The notes under the pieces are model-generated. The model worked only from the letters and a program-made list of their open reading frames with translations. It was not told the origin of the DNA and did no database searches. From contig CM077597.1 in NCBI GenBank assembly GCA_039654915.1, forward strand, positions 24,836,001 through 24,900,000: a stretch of 64,000 bases of DNA. The letters are read 5' to 3'. The position numbers and the translations under genes were made by a program. How positions within the stretch are numbered: the first letter of the stretch is position 1; each line of letters begins with the position of its first letter. Positions 25,501 through 35,574 of the stretch are shown piece by piece. The stretch comes from Aquilaria yunnanensis (Eukaryota > Streptophyta > Magnoliopsida > Malvales > Thymelaeaceae).

Positions 25501-26031
25501 GCCAATGTGCGAAGGAAAGACTTAGAATTTGAGGTAGGAGACAAAGTACTGCTTAAAGTTTCTCCAATGAAAGGCGTGGCTAGGTTTGGCCAAAGGGGTA
25601 AGTTGGCACCAAGGTACATTGGTCCTTTTGAGGTCCTTAAAAGGGTGGGAAAAGTAGCTTATCGGTTGGCTTTACCACCAAGTTTGACCCATGTTCATAA
25701 TGTATCTCATGTGAGTTCCTTAAGGAAATGCATTGTGAATCCTGGGCAAGTGTTAACCCTGCCCATTAGTCCCTTGAGAGAGGACCTAAGTTATGAAGAA
25801 CGCCCCGTTAAGTTTCTTGACCGCCAGGTCCGGAAACTAAAAACAAAACGGATCCCAATGGTCAAGGTACTATGGTCTAACCATGGGGAGGAAGAGGCCA
25901 CTTGGGAGACCGAGCAGGATATGCTAAGGCAATATCCAAGTGAATTCGCCCATTTAAGTCAGAATTTGGATGACCAAATTTCTGAAGAAGGGGAGGATGT
26001 GACGGCTCTCCTAGTTGAAAAAGAGTTCTAA
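22573..26031 (+). pseudogene. pol: pol of the gypsy element (PR-RT-RH-IN-chromodomain), interrupted by stops
   Basis: One reading frame runs the whole length, broken only by TAG (22867), TAA (24298), TAG (24829) and TGA (25240). Protease: LFDTGATISVIS, with the catalytic DTG at about 22621. Reverse transcriptase: [29 protein letters not shown], and FIDDILVYS with the catalytic Asp pair at 23620-23625. RNase [11 protein letters not shown] near 24055. Integrase: an HHCC-type region ending KCLTC (about 24820), then the DDE residues in TMDFCVGLP, VSDRDPRF and TAYHPQIDGQTER. After it come a GPF/Y-type motif (YIGPFEVL) and a chromodomain at about 25804-25953 (VLWSNHGEEEATWE). The frame ends 32 bases inside the 3' LTR. 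The enzymes would copy the element RNA and insert it; as it stands no full Pol can be made. Confidence 0.95.
25984..25997 (+). other. Polypurine tract of the gypsy element
   Basis: GAAGAAGGGGAGGA lies two bases before the 3' LTR (26000). It also lies within the coding frame, near the C-terminus of Pol. This is the expected plus-strand priming site. Confidence 0.88.
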
Positions 26032-28539
26032 TCAAGTAAGTATTTATTTTGCTTTGTTTAAGTGTTTCATTAAATTAAGTACCTCAAGTTAGCACCTTGT
26101 TAAGCAAGAAAGGTAAGCTTAACTAAGTAAGTGAGTTCCTAAGTGTGATTTGGCATAGTTAAATCAAGACCATTAGTTATCCTAGCTATTAGAACCATCT
26201 TTGAAGGTTTTGAGTAATTGTGGCACTAAGTGTTCATTTAAGCCATTTAGAATTTAAGTGGCTTAAGTGTCCAAGAAAACCAAGTGTGATAAGCTTTTAG
26301 TATTTTTAGAGCAAGGGAAAGTTGGTTTTGAGTGAGAGTTGGTGACCCATTTAAAACAAATGAGAACTTGTGGGCTAAAGAGTAAGAGAGGGAGAAGTTA
26401 CCTTTGAAGGGGGGCAGTAGTATAATTTGGCTAAGTCTTTCTTCCCCAAGCCATTTTGTTTCAACTCCATTTTCGTAGCTCCTTTCCTTTCTCCAAAATC
26501 ACTACGCAAAGCTTCATTTTCTTGCAATTCTTCATCAATTTGTGAAGGCCCAAGGTGTTGGTAGGAAGCCCCAAGGTTCTTGGTTGGTGTTCTAGCTTCA
26601 ATTAGCTCTTGGAGGCTTGTTTGCACTCAAAATTCGTGGGTAAGCTTCTTGGGTTCTCATGGGTTGGTTCTAAGTTGTTTCCATAGCTAGAAATGGTCTT
26701 GGTTTGAAGTATTTGGTGCCATATCACATTGGTTTTAGGTGTGGAACCCAAAAGGGAGCTTGGTTGAGCTAAGGTGGCTTGTTTTCCAATTCTTGCTTTG
26801 TAGCTAAATTGAGGTAAGGGTTCAAGTTAATTAAGCTCAAATAATGCATAGAAATGTAGTGTTTTGTGCGGGAATGAGTTAGAAACAAGACCCAAGTGAT
26901 TTGAGTTTGGAATGAGAAAGTTTGAGCAGTTTTCGTGCAAGGTCGCACGCTGTCGCGCAACGCTGGAAAGCGTTGGCAATGCAGCGCCAGTGTCGACGCC
27001 ATATTGGCGACGTGTCGCCGGTGGCGATGCGAGTTGGCGACGCATCGCCGAGAAGTGAAAAAGTTCTCTGAACACTGATGCCTTTGGCGACGCGTCGCCA
27101 ATGGCGCTGCCAAGGCATTTTTCCCCCAAGCTCCGGGCATCCTAAGAGTGTCTCAAACTCTCGGTTTTCATCCCTAGGCTAAGTTAAGACATTCCGTAGC
27201 CTGGGTTGGGTCTAGAACTTGTTCCTAAGCTGGGAATTATGCATTATTTAAGTGGTAGTTAAGTTGTGTGGTTAAGAAAGAGTATGAATTGGTGGCTAAG
27301 AGAATCAAGGTGCTTAAGCTTCTAAATGAGCACTAAGGGGATTAAGTGGGTTTTTAGACTCTTTGTTGGCCGAGTAGAACGTCATTTACCTATGGTCAAT
27401 TAAGTCGAACCCGACCGAACCAATTGGTTTGGTAAGTAAGCCACAATGAATGCTCTAAGTTAAACCTTAAGGGTTTGGCTAATTAAACCACATAGGATGG
27501 CTACCTTGTGCAATAAGTTAAGGGTAAAGGCGGGTAAGTTTGAGAGGGGTGACGACCTACTTTAGAACCCGTAGGTGGGACTTAAGGGAGGTAAAGTGCC
27601 AGGGATACAAGGGCCAGTATCTCAAGTACCTCCGCCGTTTGACCTCACGGCAAGTGTTATGGCACCGAGAGTGCAGAAAGTCCCAAGTGCAAGTGTGATG
27701 TACATTTCATATCATGCATTCATGCATTGCATATCTTATACATGTTTGTTGGTTGTTCGAGTTGCTTGTTGGTTGATTCATTTGTTTGGTTGCTTGTTTG
27801 CCATGGTTGCATCTTGGTTGCTGCTATCTTCTTGCAGGTACTCAAGGGACCCTTACTGAGTACTTTCAAGTACTCACTCCCTTAAGTTTATTGTGCAGGT
27901 TCTAACTCCGGGCCTAGTCACTAGTGGCTAGCTAAGGCCTAAGCTTTCTCTTTTACAGGTACTTTTCTTTGGGAATCCTTGCGATTCTAAGTTACTTGTG
28001 GTATAAGCTATGTTCTAACTAAGTTTATGCCTTTGTAGTGTAAAGGCTAAGAGTGCACAAGAACTAAGGAAGGGCTTGCACTTGGAGCTTGGATAGCTCA
28101 AGGTGGGGCTCAAGTAGATGATCTTAGTTAGATTTTTGTCTCTTGTATATAGTACCTTGTGTACTAAGAAAGTTGCCTCTAATAGGATACATTGTGATGT
28201 AAATCCATCTTGTTACTTTTGGGTGCATGCTAGAAGTGTAATGTATGCACAAACTATTACTTGTAGTCGAAGTAACTAGTATTTCTCTGTCTTGGCACGT
28301 TTTAAGTATGTTTTATCAGAAATGCTCGAGCAACGTTTTCAACAAATGATCTATTTATTCATTTGCATTGCCAGGACAAAATCATGCATATCTTAAACTG
28401 AGTAGGCTAAGAAACTAGTTGCATATAAATTGTTTTAATTTATATCGACGAGTAATAGTTAGCCAATAGTAACCTAGTGGGATTCATAGTCCCTAAGGGC
28501 CTACAAGATTATAGGGCACTAGGGCCCCGTTCCGCGACA
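26000..28539 (+). repeat. 3' LTR of the gypsy element (2,540 bp)
   Basis: Same termini as the 5' LTR (TGACGG...GCGACA). The few-base length difference is largely in the CpG-motif block (about 26955-27120), where an extra GTGTCGCCGGTGGCGATG-like segment is present. A perfect TGGCGACGCGTCGCCA is at 27085-27100. Confidence 0.95.
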
Positions 28540-28840
28540 AGACCGGCACGGCACGGGCCCGTTTTATGACCGGCTTCATGTGGGCTGTTTATGGGCTTGG
28601 AAGAGGGGGGGAGCCAAGTGGGCTCGCCACGGCCCAGGAGGCGCCTGGGCACGGGACCAGCACGGCAGTGGCGTACAACGATTAGGAAGCCAATGTTCAG
28701 AAAATTTAAAAAAAAGGGAAAATGACAGTTTTAGTCCCTATAATGGCTCCCAGCCCTTTTTTGACCCTTTTAATTACGTTTTTGCCCCCTCCAACAACTA
28801 TTTTGTAAGGGTATTTTTGGAAAAAAAAAAGGTCTTCCCC

Positions 28841-28848
28841 TATAAATA
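28841..28848 (+). promoter_or_regulatory. TATA box of the hAT transposase gene
   Basis: TATAAATA in 'cccctataaatagggaggcc', about 165 bases before the transposase start at 29013. It is followed by an A/T- and pyrimidine-rich leader. A good match to a plant core promoter; its activity is inferred. Confidence 0.65.
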
Positions 28849-29012
28849 GGGAGGCCATTTCCACCATTTCTTCACACCACTCTTAGCAATCTCTCCTTCT
28901 CTACTAATATATTCTCTTATTTTTTTCAAGCAGTCAATATTATTTTCTTCATTCTCAATCAATTCTCAATTACTTTTGAAGCTCGTGATTTACTCAATTT
29001 TGCCTCACACAA

Positions 29013-31181
29013 ATGACATTAAGAGGAAAGGGAAATGCCTTAAGCTTTTCATCCCGCACCAGTTTGAGGTCATTTTTCCATGGCCTTTCCCGACCGGCGA
29101 CCCGTAGGACTCATATCCAACAAACTGATGATGACGAGCAATTCGATATGAGTCAATATGACTTGGGGCTCGATGATCAACTTTCTGATGATGACGTTGA
29201 TGAGGTGGAGCCAACGGCAGCAGGGAATGTTGGTGGAGGAAATGGTGCTAAACAAACCCCGACAAGCCATCAAGCCGAACTTCCGCCAGAAGGTAAGACG
29301 TCGAGGCGCACCGCATGAGTTTGGGAGCATTTTGACCAAGTTTTTGAGAAGGATAGTCATGGAAATGATGCGAGGTTCGCACATTGCAAGCAAAAGCTCT
29401 CGCACAAGAAGAACGCTAGCACAGGAACACTGAGACGTCACATGGAATCAAAGCATCTGACTTTATGTCCAGATGCAGCTACGAGTATCGGCGGTCAGAC
29501 ACAGCTTGCAAGCAGTGTCGGCGGATCAGGTATTTTTAAATTTAATCAAAAAGATTGTAAAGAAGGCATGATAGAATGGATTATGTTAACTGAAAAACCA
29601 TTTACACAATCGGAAGATAGACACACGGAAAAATGGATTACATCATACTTAAACCCTGCTTTTAAAAGAACATCTAGGACCACTACTAGGAGGGAGGCAT
29701 TTAAAATTTATGAAGTTGGTAAATCAAACTTACAAGCATACTTCTCTGCTTTTGATCATTCTATCTCATTTACTAGTGACATGTGGACTTCACCACTAGG
29801 ACAAGATTATTATTGTATAACTGCACATTGGATTGATGATAGTTGGGTCATTAAAAAACGTATCATTGCATTTAAGTGGATGGAGGTCGATCATACTGGT
29901 TGGAACATATTCAATGTAATTTCAGAAAGTTTAAAAGAATTTTTTTGTTATGACAAGGTTTTTAGCATAACATTTGATAATGCATCAAACAACGATGTCG
30001 CGGCTGAGACATTGAAGGAATCACTAAAACCTGTCCGTGATGCCGCATTTTTTCATATTAGGTGTATATGTCATATTTTAAACTTAGCTGTCCAAAAAGG
30101 TCTTCAAGTTTTGAGTAACGAAATTATTCCAATTAGGTGGGCAATCCATTATTTGAAGTCAAGGGCCAAAGTTTCTAAAGAGTTTAAGCAATATTGTCTA
30201 GAAAATGGCCTCTATTTTAGTTGGAAACATTTTAAACTTGATTGCCCTACCCGATGGAACTCCACTTACGAGATGTTGATGGATGCGATGCCATGTGCTG
30301 CACACATGACATGTTTTATAAATGTTAGAGAAAAGAAAACGATTTTGAAACAAGAGATGTGGGATAAACTGTCTAAATTGGCTGCTGTGCTGCGATATTT
30401 TTATGATGCCACTGTTTTTTGCTCCGATGTATACTATCCCACATCGCACAAAGTTTTAACGCATATGGTCAACATTGCATGGGTTTTTAACCAATACAAA
30501 GATGACGAGTTCTTAAAAGACACAATTAAGGCCATGAAAGATAAATGGATTTTATATTTCAGTACTATACCCCTAATCTACTTACTTGCAGCTACACTAG
30601 ACCCGACCGTAAGAATCACAGGTATGTAACAGCTACTTGAGGGTTATTATAGTTTCTTAGAAATGGCTCATATTTTTGTTCATGCTATAACTGCCTCTAT
30701 TGATGAGCACTTGCGAGAGTTATTTAAGATTTATGCTGGTCGGCATAAGGATAAGGTTGCAAACACTACTTCATCTACCATTGGGTCTTCGTCATTGTCC
30801 GACTCATTGTCATTCAATCTGGCTGAACAACTCCTCAAACTGCCTCATGTTGCCGCATCCGGTCTTACTGAAGTGGACACATACCTTAACCTTATTTGGG
30901 AGAATAGTGAGACCGACATTCTAGACTGGTGGAAAGAAAGAAGCAACAAATTTCCAATACTCTCCATCATTGCCAAAGAAGTTCCAGCTGTTCCTGTCTC
31001 AACCGTTGTATCAGAGTCCGCTTTCAGCACTGGAAAGCGTGTCATTTTAGAGAGACGTGCAAGGCTATCACCAGATGCAGTTGAAGTTTGTATATGCAAC
31101 TGTGATTGGGGTCTTGCAGCTTGTAGATTACAAGACCACAAGAGTTCTGACGAGGAAAACTCCGATGGGATAGATGCTTAA
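29013..31181 (+). pseudogene. hAT transposase (BED finger, RNase H-like core, hATC domain), two stops
   Basis: A single frame of 723 codons is interrupted by TGA at 29316 and TAA at 30627. An acidic N-terminus precedes a BED zinc finger (about 29310-29460: VWEHFDQVFE ... GTLRRHMESKH); the first zinc Cys appears to be Phe (ARFAHCKQ) and the first stop falls just at the finger's start. The RNase H-like core shows FTSDMWTS (Asp at 29778), FDNASNN (Asp at 29976), RCICHILNLAVQ and CPTRWNSTYEML. The C-terminal hATC dimerisation domain follows (about 30880-31120: DILDWWKERSNKFPILS, VVSESAFSTGKRV, ARLSPDAVEVCIC). The length is normal for the family. The enzyme would bind the TATAGGTGTTCA ends and cut and paste the element; this copy cannot make a full protein without readthrough. 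Confidence 0.94.
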
Positions 31182-31343
31182 ATCCACTGCTTACTCATTA
31201 TTTACTTACTTTGTATTTGATCTGATTTTGCTGTTTAGCACAGATCGTACCTTTTATTTTGCATTTAATTTTATGGAACGTTTCGCTATTGAGTAATGTA
31301 AAGCCCGTTCCATGGTATGTAAGTGTCGTTTGGCTTTAAAATT

Positions 31344-31349
31344 AATAAA
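31344..31349 (+). terminator. Possible polyadenylation signal of the hAT gene
   Basis: AATAAA about 165 bases after the transposase stop. Such a hexamer is common by chance in A+T-rich DNA, so position is the only support. Confidence 0.35.
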
Positions 31350-31909
31350 AGTTTACACCGGTGGTGGTGTTTTACTCTTACAACAAGTAATTATAAAAAT
31401 ATAAAGATAAGCTTAGAATAACTATTAATCTAGTTATTCAATTTACTCTATAGGTCCCCAAATTTTTTTTTGTTTCTTTATGTACTATTTTCTAAGGTAA
31501 GACATTGATGATCATAATTTGTTATCTTTATCTCTAATTTTTTTTGTCATTATTTTATTTATTGTCTTGCAAAGTAAAATCTTGGTAATCATGGTTTGTT
31601 ACTTTAGCATGAAGAAACAACTTTAGTCATTAAGGTTTTAATAATTGACTTAATAAAGATTAAAAAAAATTCATTTAACTCAAAATCAAATATATCATAG
31701 TTTCAAAACTTTTTGGTCAATTTCTTACCTTTTATTTTTATTTTTATTAAGTTACTGATTTAACCTTTGATTAATTAACATAAATTCAACATAATATTGT
31801 ATTTCGTCATATTTTATAATGAGTTATTTAAAATTGAAGACTAAAAATAAAAAATTAAAACTAAACCTTAAAATAAAAATTACAAATTTAAAATTTAAAA
31901 AAATTAATG
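31350..31909. other. 3' non-coding part of the hAT element
   Basis: A+T-rich, with no coding signal. It lies between the transposase gene and the GC-rich right subterminal region (about 31910-32048). Confidence 0.6.
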
Positions 31910-33474
31910 GGCCAGCTCGGATTCGGCCTAGCGCGACACGGGACCGAATCAGGACTGGCACAGAGCCGGCACGTGTCAACCCAGGTTGTGCCTGGGCCTA
32001 AATTTCGTAGGCCCAGGACTGGCCGGTCCGGCCCGTTGAACACGTATAGGTAGAACTAGAAGCCAATGTCACATTTTTATATTTTTGTTCTTTTTTTTAT
32101 TTTTTTTTGTTTTCAGTGACAAGTTGCGTAGAAGGATGTATGCACATAAAATTCTGACCGTAGGTAGAATGAAGCCGTAGACTTTATATTTTTAGCTGTC
32201 CCATAAGGATTAACTGTTTGGAAAATATTTGATATTTAATTTATCTTATTATTCTCATTTTATTTTTATTTTCTTAAAATCTGAAAATTACAAAAAATTA
32301 AATTCTTTTAATCTTTATTTAAATTCACACTACATAAAATAAAAAAAAAATTCTTTTATTTTAGCTTCAGGAGTGAAATGGAAAGAAAAATAAAAATTAC
32401 ATCAGAAAATATATTATTTAAAAAAGGATAGGAGAAAGAACTAATAAGTTTGTCCTATCATAACTCTGCTCCAAGTAACTAATTTTAAAACGAAATAAAT
32501 ATTGAAATTATGAATTTTCATTAAATAATCAGTAATCAAATTTAGTAAATTATATAATCAACTATATTAATATCAAAATTGAAAAAAAAAATTGTGGCCT
32601 TTCTTTTAGCTAATTTTGTGTTGTCTTGATTCGAAGTAGTAGACTTCCTGTAGCCTGGCCCTCTGCCCCACAAGAATCAAGTGGCACTAGACAAGAATTG
32701 ATTTTCTTCCTACCGGTCGCAATGCAGCTGTGGCCCTCGAACTTTGCAGCCTAGACGAGTTACTCTGCAAACTATATAATTCAATCCACATCAGCCCTCT
32801 AACTTGGCTGCTCGGTTCATGTTTGTCCAAGCCCGATAAAATCACTAATTCCATTCTGTTTATCTTTGGGAGATAAAAAATTCAATTTGTAATTCTACTA
32901 ATTTTGAATTTTCCACTTAAAGTAAAAATTAACCAGTTGGCATTGACGCTTATATTGTTGCAAAATTTAGCTAACTTCAGACACTTTTAACTTACCAAAT
33001 AATTTGTGTGGTGAAGACTGTACTTCACTTCTAAATGGTTATACATCAAGTTTTAGCCCCAATAGTGGAGGGAATATGGGGGCATGTGGGTGCCCCCAAT
33101 ATTTTTGCAAATTATATATATTATATATAGGTATATGTAAAAATAAAGATAAAAAAATTACATTATTTTTCTTTTGGCCTCCCCAATTTTTTAATTATAA
33201 AACATAATAATAATTTTAAGAAGTATAAATGTAAAATGCTAATAATTTTCTCTATCTCACTAAAATTATACATAAATGCATGTGGTTGATTTGTATGAGA
33301 AATGTAGGAAAAGTCCAACATCAAACAATGAATTTTTCACTTTTAATAAAAAATAATTAATTATATTTTAAAAAGTTAGAAATGTAAAAGTACAACATTT
33401 CGTTTTCTTTTACAAATTTTTTGCATTAGCCAAGACATGTCTCGTGAGAACCAAAGTCTTTTAACAAACTAATA

Positions 33475-33953
33475 ATGGAGCTTCTTCTTCTTAGTATTCC
33501 TTTGGATCTCGGAGATTCCTATAAGTATCTTAATATTAAGAACATATGTAGATTTACCAACAAGTTTTATCCTTCAGATTTAACTGAAGAAGAAAAGATT
33601 CATTTGAAGTATCAGCTGCAGTGTTATGAGCTTGATGTGCTCCACCATTCATAGTTGAAAAATGTATCTACAATTACTGAATTGTGTAGAGGACTAAAGG
33701 AAATAAGAAAGTAAGAAATTTATCCTTTAGTCGATAAATTGATTCGTCTTATATTGACTATTCCTATTTCGACTGCAACACCGGAATGAGCCTTTTCAGT
33801 AATAAAAATTGTGAAAATAATACCTCATAGTAATATGAGTGATAATTTTTTCAAGAATCACTTGATTATTTGTATTGGAAGAGGGATTGCTAAGACTTGT
33901 TCAATAGACAAGATAATAAATGAGTTTTATGAATTGAAAGAAAGGCATGCCCA
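33475..33953 (+). pseudogene. C-terminal remnant of a second hAT transposase (TTF-type/ZMYM1-like)
   Basis: The translated pieces MELLLLSIPLDLGDS, FYPSDLTEEEKIHLKYQL, YPLVDKLIRLILTIPISTAT, AFSVIKIVK and FYELKERHA follow the order of the hATC region in plant hAT transposases with TTF-type zinc fingers. Several stops interrupt it, including one before 'LKNVSTITEL', one near 'EIRK' and a TGA before AFSVIK. The N-terminal and catalytic parts are missing. The hAT-end-like block about 400 bases upstream (near 33056) may be one terminus of the same decayed element; in units 1-4 the coding part has been replaced by the Mutator-like segment. The family call rests on motif recognition and is fairly secure; the link to the upstream block is inference. 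Confidence 0.72.
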
Positions 33954-34020
33954 CCTCAAGATACATAAGGCATTATCTTTGGGCACCCTTGACTCGCTTA
34001 TAACTGTAAAAAATCAAATA

Positions 34021-34309
34021 CTCCATCCGTCTCATCATGAATGAAACGTTTCTTTGGACATGAAGAGATCTTTTTATAATAAAAATTTTAAATAATGAAT
34101 AAAAAAGATATATTTTTTTATTGGTTTTGTGTAGTGAAAGTTTAAAAGAAGATTAAAAAAAATTCTTTATTGTGTTTTATGCAGTGGGAGTTTAAATGAG
34201 GATAGTAAGGTAAATTAGAAGTTGAAACTTTCTAAAATGATAAACATTTCATTTTTTTTTTGAATATCCATAAAAGAAATACACTTCATTATTTTTAGTA
34301 CGGAGAGAG
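34021..34309. mobile_element. Stowaway-like MITE, 289 bp
   Basis: Left end CTCCATCCGTCTCATCATGA; reversed right end CTCTCTCCGTACTAAAAATA. Flanked by TA (34019-34020 and 34310-34311). It lies just after the hAT remnant and encodes nothing. Confidence 0.82.
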
Positions 34310-34623
34310 TATAAGTAAAAGATAGCGACGCACATTTGTTTAGTTTCTAATTGCTTTCGATATTGACAAGTTGCATATGTATATATTGGTGACTTAAATT
34401 ACTAAGATCACTTTCCGGTTTTTTATATGCAATTGTTCAATATGACACCAGGCAGAACTAGAAGTCTATGTAACATTTTTATTTTTTTCGTTTTATTCTT
34501 TAATTTTTTGTTTTTAGTGACAAGTTGCATACGAGGATATGCATATAAAATTTAACAGTAGGTAGAATGAAACAATATGATGTGTTGGGTGAGTCTTCAT
34601 CAATACATTATCACAATATATTA

Positions 34624-34864
34624 CTTCCTCTATCTCATAAAACTTATCCTTTTAATTATTCACAATATTTAATTCATCATTTTTTTTCTTTGAAATTTTT
34701 TATAGGAATTTAAATTTTTTATATTAAAATGGTATTTTAAAGACTCTAGTTTATAAATTTAATTTTTAAGAATTTTTTTGCAATACAAATTAATATGAAT
34801 ATATTTAAGTCGAAGTTTAGTTAAAAAAAAAGTAAAAGGACCAATCTTTGTGAAACGAAGAGAA
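34624..34864. mobile_element. Decayed Stowaway-like MITE, about 241 bp
   Basis: The left end CTTCCTCTATCTCATAAAAC can be paired, with mismatches, to the reversed right end TTCTCTTCGTTTCACAAAGA; both sides lead into a 'ccttttA' segment. TA flanks both sides (34622-34623 and 34865-34866). More diverged than the other two MITEs. Confidence 0.6.
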
Positions 34865-34866
34865 TA

Positions 34867-35574
34867 AAATTGTAACTCAGCTCCCGGTAACTATGAGTGT
34901 TCATGGATCGCATATGACTAGATTACAAAAGAAGTTGACCTAACCTGCATCGATGACCTAGTTGCATATTTTAATTCACGACCCAACTTTCATACCCCAA
35001 AGCACACATAAAACTTGAACCTCATAGAATGAAGTTCTGATTGGTTCCATATGATCAAGTTTTTATATTCTCCTATACAACAAAAATTTCTATCCAAACC
35101 AATGTTATAAGCAGCTAACAATGTACAATAACATTAAAACACACAATAGAAATTAAGCCATTGTTTTGATTGGTTAGTTTCATCGTCTAATTTTGACTTC
35201 TAATTAAGTCCTGCAATGTTTTTGTGTTAGTTTGAAATTTTTGCTTGTGTATTCTTGTAGCCTATGCATTTAATCATAGTTCTTCAATTTTTTTTCATGG
35301 TTGATCGAAATTGTTGGGAAAGGGTAAATGTTTTCATAGGCTTTTGACATTATTGTTTTCTAGAAAGTTCACGTGGCTAGTATGTGTCACTTCTAGATGA
35401 ATTTCAATTTAGTTCAGCTAATGATGATTTTTTCAATTGTTCTATAAACTTACTATAATTTGCAATATAATGGTGGTTGATAGATGGTTTTTGCTAATGC
35501 CTGATGTATCAGTTGATCTCATGGCCAACAACATTGGAGGTGCTTCATTCACTTTATGCTAAGAGTATACCAAT
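34867..35574. other. Unclassified non-coding stretch
   Basis: A+T-rich DNA between the end of the array and the old gypsy LTR. No domain, RNA gene or repeat end recognised. Because the upper end of the old gypsy was not found, its TSD could not be used to test the boundary at about 35575. Confidence 0.4.

Larger units (their letters stand above)
18593..28539 (+). mobile_element. Ty3/gypsy chromovirus LTR retrotransposon, about 9.95 kb
   Basis: Two direct LTRs (18593-21126 and 26000-28539) bracket a primer site, gag, protease, reverse transcriptase, RNase H, integrase with a C-terminal chromodomain, and a polypurine tract. The order PR-RT-RH-IN is Ty3/gypsy, and the chromodomain places it among chromoviruses; the long LTRs and chromodomain type suggest the Tekay/Del clade (inferred). 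It lies inside the left end of the hAT element. I see no matching 5-bp TSD: the flanks are ACCTA (18588-18592) and AGACC (28540-28544). Several premature stops and one frameshift make it non-autonomous now. Confidence 0.93.
18508..32048 (+). mobile_element. hAT DNA transposon (3.6 kb), split by a gypsy element
   Basis: Termini TATAGGTGTTCA (from 18508) and TGAACACGTATA (to 32048) are inverted repeats with one mismatch, continuing into GGGCCGG on both sides. The flanking 8-bp TSD GGTAGAAC is perfect (18500-18507 and 32049-32056), and the array units at 7896, 13411 and 15842 show the empty site. Subterminal regions (18508-18592, 28540-28680 and 31910-32040) are rich in GGCCC/GCCGG, unlike the surroundings. 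Without the nested gypsy (18593-28539) the element is 3,594 bp, a normal length for an autonomous hAT. It encodes a decayed transposase (29013-31181). Confidence 0.92.
32049..34450. repeat. Array unit 5, rearranged, at the right edge of the array
   Basis: The unit resumes exactly after the hAT with GGTAGAACTAGAAGCC. Its 'gtaggtagaatga' block (32159) runs straight into 'agccgtagacttt', a deletion relative to units 2-4. The 'ggtcgcaatgcagctgtggc' landmark is at about 32716 and the hAT-end-like GTGGAGGGAATATGGGGG block at about 33065. From about 33300 it departs from the other units: instead of the Mutator-like segment it keeps a transposase remnant (33475) and a MITE (34021). The next, weaker landmark GGCAGAACTAGAAGTC is at 34451. 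Confidence 0.75.

Noticed and set aside
28580..28849. 89-codon frame beginning MGCLWAWKRGG
   Set aside because: It lies in the GC-rich subterminal part and promoter region of the hAT element, before its TATA box.
35400..35574. Possible gene exon near 'atggtggttgatagatgg'
   Set aside because: Only short frames, no recognised domain and no convincing splice-site pattern.
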